Positions 1 through 6,313 of a stretch of DNA of 6,328 bases are shown in pieces. The position numbers and the translations under genes were made by a program. The notes beneath the pieces are model-generated. The model was given only the letters and a program-made list of their open reading frames with translations. It made no database searches and was not told where the DNA came from. Position 1 is the first letter of the stretch. The number at the start of each line of letters is the position of its first letter. The DNA comes from Oscillospiraceae bacterium (GTDB lineage Bacteria; Bacillota; Clostridia; Oscillospirales; UBA929): assembly GCA_031258665.1 (NCBI GenBank), contig JAIRML010000033.1, positions 1 to 6,328 of the forward strand. The letters are read 5' to 3'.

Positions 1-28
1 TGGCAAGTTCTGAATTCGATTTGTCCAT
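1..28 (-). CDS. N-terminus of an unidentified gene running off the left edge
   Basis: Reading leftward, an ATG at 28-26 opens a frame encoding MDKSNSELA before the window ends. A run of six G (complement of 39-44) lies 10 nt upstream as a possible ribosome binding site, and a strong sigma-A-like promoter sits about 32 nt upstream. An in-frame ATG at 46-44 would add six residues (MGGCQQ) but has a poorer ribosome binding site. A different-frame ATG at 38-36 abuts the G-run and is less likely. Nine residues are too few to assign a family. The promoter and spacing make a real gene start plausible, but its function cannot be inferred. Confidence 0.42.
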
Positions 29-59
29 CTGCTGACATCCCCCCATTCCATTTGGTGCC

Positions 60-88
60 AGTATATCATATCTTGCCGCTCTTGTAAA
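60..88 (-). promoter_or_regulatory. Sigma-A-like promoter with extended -10, leftward
   Basis: On the minus strand, TTTACA (83-88) is followed after exactly 17 bp by TATACT (60-65). The -10 is preceded by TG one base upstream (TGATATACT), which is an extended -10. Transcription would begin near position 53 and proceed toward the left edge. It lies just downstream of the TraX-family gene and points the same way, so it would give the next gene its own transcription start. Confidence 0.65.
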
Positions 89-98
89 GATGTTTTAC
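84..98. promoter_or_regulatory. Operator-like palindrome overlapping a -35 element
   Basis: GTAAA (84-88) and TTTAC (94-98) form a 5-bp inverted repeat around a 5-nt centre. The left arm lies inside the -35 hexamer of the leftward promoter, where a bound regulator would block RNA polymerase. It resembles the palindrome at 120-138, which shares the GTAAA/TTTAC ends. The short arms and AT-rich context keep confidence low, and I cannot name a cognate regulator. Confidence 0.3.
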
Positions 99-119
99 CA
101 ATAAATTTTATCTACACCC

Positions 120-138
120 GTAAAATGATCCATTTTAC
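120..138. promoter_or_regulatory. Perfect 8-bp inverted repeat at the TraX stop codon
   Basis: GTAAAATG (120-127) and CATTTTAC (131-138) are perfect inverted arms around the trinucleotide ATC. The TAA stop of the TraX-family gene (135-137) lies inside the right arm. It is AT-rich and lacks a GC stem followed by a U-run, so it is a poor intrinsic terminator. Together with the related palindrome 38 bp away (centre to centre) it looks more like an operator upstream of the leftward promoter. A weak mRNA 3'-end hairpin remains possible. Confidence 0.4.
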
Positions 139-875
139 CACCTCGCCCACAGAGCCGCCAGAGCGGAGAGCAGGAGCAGATGTGCCGGGTAGAAGGCGTA
201 GAAGAAGAGTTGCCAGAAGCGGCCGTGCCGGCCGGTGTGGCCCTTTTCGCCGTTGTAGAGGGAGATGGGGATGAGCGCGAAGGCGGCGCAGGCGAGAAAG
301 AGGGACCACGAGAGGCCGTTGCCGCGGGAGAAGAGGCTGTACAAAAAGAGGACCGCGTCCGCGACAAGAAAAGCCGCAGCCCGGGCCGCGGGCTGGCCGC
401 GAAAACGGTAGAACACAAAGGTGAACAGGACGCCGATGGCGCCGTAGTCGGAGCGGAGCAATTCACAGAGCGCCGCGCACACAAGCAGGGAGAGCAGAGA
501 CGCCGCCGACAGGCCGCGCGCCTCGAAGCGGTCGTAAAGCCAGATGGCCGCCAGCGAGAGGGCCAGCGTGAAAAAGACATTTTGGGAGGAAAATTCCAGC
601 GGCGTACGCGCAAACAAAAGGTCGTACGGGACCTCCGAGAGCAGAGCGAACAAAGACAGCCGCATGAGGTATCGGCGGGGACTGCGGGTGTGAAAATACC
701 CCTCGGCGATCAAAAAACAGAACAGCGGCATCGCCAGCCGGCCGACAAGGCGCATGGCCGGGGCCAGGGAGGCCAGCGGCGCCGGCATCATCGGCGCCAG
801 GGCGTACCCCATGTGATCGATGATCATCGTGACAACGGCGATCAGTTTCAGCGCCAGAGAGGACAACGCGCCCAC
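135..875 (-). CDS. TraX-family integral membrane protein
   Basis: A 246-residue polytopic membrane protein of the TraX family. The founding member, F-plasmid TraX, is needed for N-acetylation of F pilin. Chromosomal Firmicute copies have no settled substrate, and an acyl or acetyl transfer role is inference. Family landmarks are visible: LKLIAVVTMIIDHMG at 9-23, GRLAMPLFCFLIAEGYFHTR at 45-64, LFALLSEVPYDLLF at 75-88, QNVFFTL at 99-105, SDYGAIG at 142-148, YNGEKG at 207-212 and FYAFYPAHLLLL at 225-236. Several hydrophobic segments occur between them. The assumed start is GTG at 875-873, with AAAGG only 3 nt away. TTG three codons later has better spacing (12 nt) and is an alternative. The gene starts 7 nt after the deacetylase stop, so the two are probably co-transcribed and translationally coupled. 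Length is normal and the gene looks intact. Confidence 0.92.
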   Translation of the reverse strand: MGALSSLALKLIAVVTMIIDHMGYALAPMMPAPLASLAPAMRLVGRLAMPLFCFLIAEGYFHTRSPRRYLMRLSLFALLSEVPYDLLFARTPLEFSSQNVFFTLALSLAAIWLYDRFEARGLSAASLLSLLVCAALCELLRSDYGAIGVLFTFVFYRFRGQPAARAAAFLVADAVLFLYSLFSRGNGLSWSLFLACAAFALIPISLYNGEKGHTGRHGRFWQLFFYAFYPAHLLLLSALAALWARW

Positions 876-882
876 CCGCCTT

Positions 883-2142
883 TCATCTCACGTGTTGATA
901 AAAATTGCTCGGCGGCTGGCTCTCCGTGATCACGCGGAAGGTGTACCCCTGCGCCACCATGTAGTCGAGGAGCGCGGGCAGCGTGTCGGCCGTCGTGTGT
1001 TTGTCGTGCAGCAAGATGATGGCGGGCCTTTGCAGCTTCTCGAGCTGCGAAACCGCGAGCGTGTAGATGCTCTCTTTGGTCGGTTTCCCCAGGGAGTCCT
1101 GTGGGTCGACGTTCCAGTCCCAAAAGCGGTAGCCGTTGTCGCTCATGGCCTCGCGGAGCTCCGGCGTCAGGTAGGGGTTGCTGCCGTAGGGGGTGCGGAC
1201 CAGGCGCGTGCGGACCGTGGCGGCCTCGTAGAGCGCGTCGTTTGTCCGCGCGAGTTCGTCGAGCATGGACTCCGGGGAGGCGTAGAACGCCTCCCTTTTG
1301 TGGGTGTAGCTGTGCAAGCCGACCGCGTGGCCGGTGCCCACGATGCGCCGGATCGAGTCCTCGTTTAAGTGCATGTTGGTGCCGAGTAAAAAGAACGTGG
1401 CGCGCACGCCGTATTCGTCCAGGGTGTTGAGGATCCGTTCGGTGGAGCCGTCCTTCTTCGGCCCGTCGTCAAAGGTCAGATAGGCCACCCGCTGCGGCGC
1501 CGGCGTGGGTGTCGGCGTGGGGGTGGCGGCGGCGGCGGGCGGCGCGACGGGGAGGACAGCGCCCGATGACGGCGTGGCGGGCGTCGGCGTGGACGGGTTT
1601 GTATATTCGCGGTAGCGCCGCTCTATGGTGTCGGCGGCGGCGTTCAAAAAGGCCTCGTCGTCTTGGGCGGTGGAGGGCAGCCGGACGCGCAGGAGCTTTC
1701 CGTACGCCGTGTCCAGCACCGCGTAGGAGAGACCGAAGTAGTCACAGACCGCGTCGACCGGCACATAGTAGGCGCCGCCCCGGTAGATCAGCGCGTCGCT
1801 GTACATCCTGTCTTGGTCAAAGGAAACATTGCGCTCGATGTCGAAAGTCAGCGATCGGTTCGGCCCGAACAGGGACAGGTAGTGCGGCTGGTACATGATC
1901 GACGAGAAGATCCCCGTACCATTGGTAAACGCGCGGTGCGGCGCGTAGAGCGTGACCCCCGAGGTGATGGGCATGGCGCCGTCCGCCAGCGGCAGGACCG
2001 TATAATCCACGGCGATGAAGTACACTGTGGGTTCGGCCGCCGCCCGGAGGCCGCTGTTTGCGGAAAGGCCGCCGCCCGTGAGAAGAAAGGTGACGCAAAG
2101 CAGGGCCGCAAGGACCCTGACGAGATTTTTTTGGCTGCGCAT
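883..2142 (-). CDS. Secreted polysaccharide deacetylase (NodB domain, carbohydrate esterase 4)
   Basis: A 419-residue exported enzyme predicted to remove N-acetyl groups from peptidoglycan or another N-acetylated glycan outside the membrane. Residues 1-35 form a signal peptide (basic start, hydrophobic core 7-25). Residues about 38-180 form an N-terminal domain with a copper-amine-oxidase-N-like stretch (YVPVDAVCDYFGLSY, 126-140), which I recall from similar clostridial deacetylases. A Pro/Thr/Ala-rich linker follows (182-216, with TP repeats). The NodB domain (218-410) keeps all five catalytic motifs: TFDDGP 223-228, HSYTH 277-281, RTPYG 316-320, WDWNVDPQD 341-349 and ILLHD 376-380. These supply the catalytic Asp/His pair and the Asp-His-His metal site. 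The ATG at 2142 is preferred over upstream starts because AAGGGGGA lies 6 nt before it and the signal peptide begins there. It is the first gene of an operon with the TraX-family gene. The exact substrate is unknown. Confidence 0.95.
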   Translation of the reverse strand: MRSQKNLVRVLAALLCVTFLLTGGGLSANSGLRAAAEPTVYFIAVDYTVLPLADGAMPITSGVTLYAPHRAFTNGTGIFSSIMYQPHYLSLFGPNRSLTFDIERNVSFDQDRMYSDALIYRGGAYYVPVDAVCDYFGLSYAVLDTAYGKLLRVRLPSTAQDDEAFLNAAADTIERRYREYTNPSTPTPATPSSGAVLPVAPPAAAATPTPTPTPAPQRVAYLTFDDGPKKDGSTERILNTLDEYGVRATFFLLGTNMHLNEDSIRRIVGTGHAVGLHSYTHKREAFYASPESMLDELARTNDALYEAATVRTRLVRTPYGSNPYLTPELREAMSDNGYRFWDWNVDPQDSLGKPTKESIYTLAVSQLEKLQRPAIILLHDKHTTADTLPALLDYMVAQGYTFRVITESQPPSNFYQHVR

Positions 2143-2148
2143 GGGCAG

Positions 2149-2156
2149 TCCCCCTT
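2149..2156 (-). promoter_or_regulatory. Ribosome binding site fixing the deacetylase start
   Basis: AAGGGGGA on the minus strand lies 6 nt upstream of the ATG at 2142-2140. It decides this start over an in-frame upstream codon at 2220, which would add 26 residues ahead of the signal peptide. Confidence 0.75.
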
Positions 2157-2228
2157 GTCGAATCGGTATTTTTGGTATACGATTGAGGCCATGGACGCCC
2201 GGTTGGGCGCCGGTCTTCAATATGCTTT

Positions 2229-2257
2229 ATCATATCACAATCCCGCCGAAAAGCGAA
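2229..2257 (-). promoter_or_regulatory. Putative promoter of the deacetylase/TraX operon
   Basis: On the minus strand TATGAT (2229-2234) carries an upstream TG (TGATATGAT), giving an extended -10. A weak -35, TTCGCT (2252-2257), lies 17 bp upstream. Transcription would start near 2222 and leave a leader of about 80 nt. The same TGATAT extended -10 pattern appears in the promoter at 60-88. No comparably clear promoter is seen for the plus-strand cysteine-rich gene in this intergenic space. Confidence 0.5.
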
Positions 2258-2291
2258 TGCCTTTGCGTAAATTTTGTGGGGGGCGCCATCT

Positions 2292-2663
2292 ATGCGGCAG
2301 AAAGAAAACGGGGCCGGGGGGCGGGCGTATGCCTTTTTTCGGCATGAACGCTGCGAATACTTCCCCTGCCACGGGACGGACCGGCCGGAGGACTTCAACT
2401 GTCTGTTTTGTTACTGCCCGCTGTACCCGCTGGGCGCGCGGTGCGGGGGGGTGGTCCGCTATACGCCGGAGGGGATCAAAGACTGCAGCGCCTGTCTGCT
2501 GCCGCACGAGCGGGACCGCTATGACTTTGTGGTCCGCGCCCTGGGGGCCGCCCAGCGCATCGCGGCCCGCCCGCCCGGCCCGACGGAGGGCGGTCCGGGT
2601 GACGGGCCAGATAGTCTTTTGTCGCCCGGGCCACCGCCCCCGAGAGAAGGAACAGAGCGGTGA
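2292..2663 (+). CDS. Small cysteine-rich metal-binding protein (PF04071-like)
   Basis: A 123-residue cytoplasmic protein matching, from memory, the 'cysteine-rich small domain' family (PF04071), a presumed metal-binding module of unknown function that is found alone or attached to cobalamin-related enzymes. Eight cysteines lie at 21, 26, 37, 40, 42, 51, 65 and 68, with histidines at 18, 27 and 72. Recognisable blocks are CEYFPCHG (21-28), FNCLFCYCPLYPLG (35-48) and GIKDCSACLLPH (61-72). The domain ends near residue 85. The Pro/Gly-rich tail (about 86-123) is unlike the family and is read where the gene overlaps the symporter antisense, so it may be low-constraint read-through. The ATG at 2292 has GGGGGG 8 nt upstream. 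The in-frame TTG at 2274 lies ahead of that site and is rejected. The metal bound and the partner are unknown. Confidence 0.85.
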   Translation: MRQKENGAGGRAYAFFRHERCEYFPCHGTDRPEDFNCLFCYCPLYPLGARCGGVVRYTPEGIKDCSACLLPHERDRYDFVVRALGAAQRIAARPPGPTEGGPGDGPDSLLSPGPPPPREGTER

Positions 2664-3995
2664 GGTTCGGCACGGCCATGAGGGCGTTGCAGAGGTCAGC
2701 CAGTGACCACAGCAGCGCCGGACGGAGCACCGCGCCGCCGTACACCGCCGCGATGTAACACGCGCGAAAGAGCCGGCGGGCCCGCCGCGCCGCGCCGGGG
2801 AACAAATAGGCGCAGCACTGCTCCCCATAAAAGCACCAGCCGAGGAGAGAGCCGAGCGCAAACAGGATCGTGCAGACGCCGACGAGCCATGTGCCAGCCG
2901 GGCCCAGCGCGCGCGTGAAGGCGGACATGGCCAGCGCCGCCGCGTTGTCGGTGGCCCCGGCGGCCCCGGCGACCCCGGCGCGCCAGGCGTCGAGGGCGCC
3001 GGAGGAGAGGATGACCAGCGCGGTCAGCGTGCAGAGGACCAAGGTGTCTAAAAACACTTCCATCGCGCCCCAAAAGCCCTGCTCCACAGGTTCCCGGGCG
3101 CCTGCCGCCGCGTGGACGATGGCCGCCGACCCGAGCCCGGCCTCGTTGGAAAACGCGCCGCGCGCCAGCCCGACGCGCAGTACCCGCGACAGTGCGTAGC
3201 CCCCCGCGCCGGCGGCGGCCGGCCGCAGGGCGAAAGCGCCGTGTACAATGCGCGCCAGAGAGGGCAGGACTTGGTCGCGGCACAACGTGAGCGCGGCGAG
3301 GGCGCCCAGCACGTAGAGCCCCGCCATACACGCGCCAGCGTCTGCGCCGTCCGGGCGACGGCGCGCGCGCCGCCCACGACAACGAGAGCCGTGACAAGCG
3401 CGGCGACGAGGCCCGACCGGCCGGCCGGGACGGCCCACAGCCCGCGGGCGGCCTGCGCGAGGGCGGCGGACTGGAGCATGTTGCCCATGCCGACGGAGGC
3501 CGGCAGAGCCGCCAGCGCGAAGAGCGCCGCGAGGCGCGGCCGGCCCAGCCCGTCGCGCAGGACATACATGGGCCCGCCGCGGTAACCGCCGCGCCCGTCG
3601 CGGCGGCGGAAGAGCTGCGCCAGCACGACCTCGGCGTACTTGGTCGCCATGCCGAAGAATGCCGACACCCACATCCAAAAGATGGCGCCGGGCCCGCCGG
3701 CCATCAGGGCCGCCGCCACGCCGGCCACGTTGCCGGTACCCACCGTGGAGGCCAGCGCCGTGCTCATGGCCTGAAAAGGTGTGAGACCGCCTTCGGAGAC
3801 CGCCCGCCCGGTCAGCAGGTCCCCGAAGGTGCGCCGCCACATGGTGCGCCAGTGTGTCAGCGGCAGACAGCCGGTGCGCGCCGTGAGGAAGACCCCCGCG
3901 CCGAGCAGAAGCACCAGCATGACCGGCCCCCAGAGAAACTGGGTCACCGCCTCCAGCGCCTGCCCGGCCCACCGGCCGACGCTCTCCCAGCCTAT
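2476..3995 (-). pseudogene. Sodium:alanine/glycine symporter (AGCS family), frameshifted
   Basis: A Na+-coupled amino-acid importer of the AGCS family in two reading frames. The N-terminal part (3995-3333, about 221 codons) contains WGPVMLVLLLG, the STVGTGNVAGVAAALMAGGP block and the family signature GAIFWMWVSAFFGMATKYAE. The C-terminal part (3330-2479, 284 codons, one frame over) continues with CMAGLYVLG, GLARGAFSNEAGLGSAAI, GWCFYGEQC and MAVPNLTALFLLSG. The two halves join if one base is restored near 3331-3333, for example making LAPCMAGLY, and would give about 506 residues. The place where translation should begin, 6 nt after GGAGGGG, reads ATA (3995-3993). The tail beyond DYLA is about 35 residues longer than usual and runs antisense through the cysteine-rich gene. 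It could be a true pseudogene or an intact gene with base errors. The family assignment is firm and the disruption is seen directly. Confidence 0.88.
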
Positions 3996-4001
3996 GAGGA
4001 T

Positions 4002-4008
4002 CCCCTCC
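4002..4008 (-). promoter_or_regulatory. Strong ribosome binding site facing an ATA codon
   Basis: GGAGGGG on the minus strand lies 6 nt before ATA at 3995-3993, where AGCS proteins normally start, some 20 residues ahead of the WGP motif. No ATG, GTG or TTG in that frame is well placed: TTG codons near 4097 and 4076 lack a ribosome binding site, and a GTG further in has only 2 nt spacing. ATA is therefore probably a mutated ATG or, much less likely, a rare start codon. Confidence 0.55.
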
Positions 4009-4014
4009 GTCCCG

Positions 4015-4030
4015 GCGGCCCACGGGCCGC
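4015..4030 (-). repeat. GC-rich perfect hairpin just upstream of the symporter ribosome binding site
   Basis: GCGGCCC (4015-4021) and GGGCCGC (4024-4030) are perfect 7-base arms separated by 2 nt. In the symporter mRNA this would be a very stable stem ending 6 nt before the Shine-Dalgarno sequence. There is no U-run after it, so it is not a classic terminator. It could influence ribosome access or be a by-product of high GC. Confidence 0.5.
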
Positions 4031-4082
4031 GATGTTTGGTACTTTGCCGCCGCCGCGAAGCGGTAGCAAGATACAAGAATTG

Positions 4083-4110
4083 GGGTTGCAGGCGCAACCC
4101 ACGTTGGGTT
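4083..4110. repeat. Overlapping inverted repeats that exclude each other
   Basis: GGGTTGC (4083-4089) pairs with GCAACCC (4094-4100) around a 4-nt loop. The segment AACCCA (4096-4101) can instead pair with TGGGTT (4105-4110) around a 3-nt loop. The middle segment is shared, so only one hairpin can form at a time. It lies in the 5' leader of the symporter on the minus strand, or upstream of the sugar-nucleotide gene on the plus strand. It could be an attenuator-like switch or an operator cluster. Confidence 0.5.
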
Positions 4111-4127
4111 CATATTATTCATATTAT
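4110..4127. repeat. Two tandem 9-bp copies of TCATATTAT
   Basis: TCATATTAT occurs at 4110-4118 and again, with no gap, at 4119-4127. The AT-rich duplication contains the promoter-like hexamers for both directions and so may be part of the divergent promoter region. Confidence 0.7.
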
Positions 4128-4147
4128 ATGGAGAAACGGCTCATAAT
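4118..4147 (+). promoter_or_regulatory. Candidate promoter for the sugar-nucleotide gene
   Basis: TTCATA (4118-4123, four of six matches to the -35 consensus) and CATAAT (4142-4147, five of six) are 18 bp apart. Transcription would start near 4154, leaving a leader of about 39 nt with AGGTGA (4177-4182) ahead of the ATG at 4193. The match is moderate. Confidence 0.35.
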
Positions 4148-4151
4148 AGAA
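4123..4151 (-). promoter_or_regulatory. Candidate promoter for the symporter gene
   Basis: A perfect TATAAT (4123-4128, minus strand) is paired with a poor -35, TTCTAT (4146-4151), at 17 bp. It would start transcription near 4116 and give a leader of about 120 nt carrying the hairpins at 4083-4110 and 4015-4030. It overlaps the opposing promoter candidate, so the two would compete. Confidence 0.4.
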
Positions 4152-4196
4152 GGGCATCTGAACCATCTGTGCGATGAGGTGAACCGTCGACAATGA
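4128..4196 (+). CDS. Possible 22-residue leader peptide overlapping the next start
   Basis: ATG at 4128 opens a 22-codon frame (begins MEKRLIIEGH, ends DEVNRRQ) whose TGA at 4194-4196 overlaps the ATG of the nucleotidyltransferase gene as ATGA, the arrangement typical of translational coupling. It has no Shine-Dalgarno sequence and lies partly upstream of the likely transcription start, so it may not be translated. I do not recognise the sequence. Chance is the default explanation. Confidence 0.22.
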   Translation: MEKRLIIEGHLNHLCDEVNRRQ

Positions 4197-6313
4197 GAGC
4201 CGTGATCCTGGCAGGCGGGGCGGGGACCCGTCTGCGCCCCCTGAGCTGCCGCCGCCCCAAACCCATGGTGGGGCTGCTGGACCGCCCGGTCCTCGAACAC
4301 ATTTTGCGTTACCTGCGCCGCCAGGGCATCACCGAGGTCTGCCTCGCGCTGCAGACCCTGCCGCAGATGATCGTCGACCGCTTTGGAGACGGGGCGGCGC
4401 TCGGCATGCGCCTTCACTACGAGATCGAAACGGCCCCGCTTGGGACAGCCGGCGGCGTCGCGGCCTGCGCGCGTTTTGTGGACCCCGGAGAAAGCTTTCT
4501 GGTGATCGGCGGCGATGCGGTTCTCGACCTGGACCTGGGGCCCTGCCTGACGTTGCATCGGGCGCGGCAGGCCATGGCCACACTGGTGCTGCACCGGCAG
4601 CCGGAGCCGCTTGAGTATGGCCTTGTCATGACGGACGGCGCCGGGCGCGTCACGCGTTTCATCGAGAAACCCGCGTGGAGTCAGGTGTTCTGCGACACCG
4701 TCAACACGGGGATCTATCTGTTGCACCCGGCTCTGCTGGCGCGCATCCCCGCGCGCCGGCCGGTGGATTTCGCGCGCGACATCTTCCCGGCGCTGCTGCG
4801 CGAAGGTGCGCCGCTGTATGCCGCCGTCGCCGCGGGGTACTGGTGCGACATCGGCGATACGGAGAGCTACCGGCGGTGCTGTTTTGACGCGCTGGACGGG
4901 CGGTTCACGCTGGACAAGCAGGCGGTCCGGGCGCGCCCGGGCGTCTGGACCGCCTCGCCTCTCCCAGACGGCGTCCGGGTGACCGCGCCCTGTTACATCG
5001 GGGCGGACGTCCGGTTGGAACGCGGCGCCGCGGTCGGCCCGTACGCCGTGGTGGGGGCGGGGAGCCTGGTGGGTGCGCGCGCCGCGGTGGCGCACAGCGT
5101 ACTCGAAAAGGCGGAGCTCGGGCCCGACACGCGGGTGTGGGGCGCCGTGGCCGCGCGGGGCTGTGTGGTGCGGGCGGGCGCCGCGCTGCGGGCGGGCAGT
5201 GTGCTGGGCGAGGATGTGCTCGTCGGCGCGCACGCCGTTGTCTGCGAGGATGTGCGCGTCTGGCCCGGCCGGGAGATCGAACCGGGCGCGCGCGTCGCGG
5301 ACAGTCTGACCGGCGCGCAGTGCCGGCGGCCCGCCGTCTTTGACGGGCAGGGGCGTCTCTCGGGGCAGCTCCATGTGGACCTCACGCCGGCGCTGTGTCT
5401 GCGCCTGGGCGCGGCCTGCGCCCAGGCGGTCCCGGCGGGTGAGGTCGGGGTTGCCCACGCGAGCGGCGCGGCCGCCGGCGCGGCCGCGCTGGCGTTGGAA
5501 GCCGGCGCGCGCGCGGCCGGCGGGCACACGGTTGTGCACGATGCCGGCACGCCGGCCTGCGCCGCCTACGCCGCCGCCGCCCACCGCTGGCCGCTGTCCC
5601 TGTTTGTGTGGCAGGAGACCGAACGTCTCACGCTGCATGTCTTTGAGGCGGACGGCCTGCCGCTGGGCCGCGCCGCCGAGCGGATGCTGGCGGGGGCGGT
5701 CCAGCGCGGCGAGACGGCGCTTGCGCGCGCGGACAGGGTCGGCCGGGGCCGCCGCGTCACAGGGATGCCGGCGCGCTATGCCGCCTATGCCGCCGCCGCC
5801 GGACCGGTCGGTCCGCTGCGCGTGGGCGCGCCGGGGGCGGGCGTTTCGGCGGCGTTGCTGCGCGCGGCGCTGGCCGCCGCCGGCGCGGCGGTCAGCCCGG
5901 AGGGCGTCGCGCCATGCTTTGCGCTCACGGAGGACGGCCTTGCGCTCACGGCCGTGGACGAGCGGGGCCGCGGGCTGCCCCGCGAGAGACTGCTGGCCCT
6001 GACGGCCCTCACGCTGTGGGAATCCGGGCAGACGGTGCTGGCCGTGCCATACGACGCGCCGGTATTTTTGGACGCGGTGGCCGCGGCGGCGGGCGGACGG
6101 CTGCTGCGCCTCGGCCGGGACGCGGCCGAGATCGCCCGGCGGCGGCTGGCGGAGACGCCGCCGCTGTGGGACGGGCTCAGCATGGCTGTCTGGCTGTGCC
6201 GCGCGCTGGCGCGCGGCGGCCTGACGCTGGCGGCCCTGCACGACCGCCTGCCGCCCTCCGCGGTGTCGGTGGCGGAGGTGGGGCTGCGGGGCGGCCGCGG
6301 CGCCGCGATGCGC
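4193..6313 (+). CDS. Mannose-1-phosphate guanylyltransferase-like protein fused to a degenerate phosphomannomutase domain (3' truncated)
   Basis: 707 genuine codons remain open to the contig end. Residues 1-232 are a sugar-phosphate nucleotidyltransferase: LAGGAGTRLRP 6-16 and RPKPMV 21-26 bind the NTP, followed by PLGTAGG 82-88, the GD pair 107-108 (metal site), FIEKP 156-160, NTGIY 171-175 and YWCDIGD 216-222. It probably makes GDP-mannose or a related nucleotide sugar. Residues about 262-372 form hexapeptide-repeat beta-helix turns. Residues about 380-707 match the phosphomannomutase/phosphoglucomutase fold, but the phosphoserine loop (expected TASHNP) is replaced near 468-478 and the DGDGDR metal loop is absent near 573-595. 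This part is therefore probably structural or regulatory. I recall similarly altered mutase domains in Firmicute and cyanobacterial fusions of about 800 residues, so roughly 100 residues are missing here. AGGTGA (4177-4182) sits 10 nt before the ATG. GC and alanine content are extreme. The sugar specificity is uncertain. Confidence 0.9.

Noticed and set aside
120..138. Intrinsic terminator for the deacetylase/TraX operon
   Set aside because: The stem is AT-rich and is not followed by a U-run on the minus strand. An operator or weak hairpin fits better.
180..929. A 249-codon plus-strand frame opposite the TraX gene
   Set aside because: Its composition (Arg/Gln/Glu-rich) and lack of motifs mark it as a shadow of the TraX-family gene, which has full family conservation.
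1495..1550. Repetitive GTGGGTGTCGGC-type tract as a tandem repeat element
   Set aside because: It encodes the Thr-Pro/Ala linker of the deacetylase, and the repetition is explained by the protein sequence.
1663..2706. A 347-codon plus-strand frame spanning the deacetylase N-terminus and the cysteine-rich gene
   Set aside because: It crosses a promoter region and two supported genes in the wrong frame and shows no domain.
3325..3340. Programmed ribosomal frameshifting in the symporter
   Set aside because: No slippery heptamer, stimulatory stem or internal Shine-Dalgarno is visible at the junction, and AGCS genes are not known for recoding. Mutation or sequence error is simpler.
3048..4097. 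Symporter start at TTG 4097
   Set aside because: It would add about 34 non-family, Arg-rich residues ahead of the normal N-terminus and has no ribosome binding site. The Shine-Dalgarno lies further in, at 4002-4008.
3996..4116. Glycine riboswitch or T-box in the symporter leader
   Set aside because: AGCS genes are sometimes controlled by glycine riboswitches, but neither the conserved glycine-aptamer core nor the T-box AGGGUGGNACCGCG sequence is present.
4124..6241. A 705-codon open frame on the minus strand across the nucleotidyltransferase gene
   Set aside because: It is antisense to a gene with clear family motifs. The translation is Arg/Gln/His/Pro-rich low-complexity sequence with no recognisable domain, as expected for a GC-rich complementary strand.
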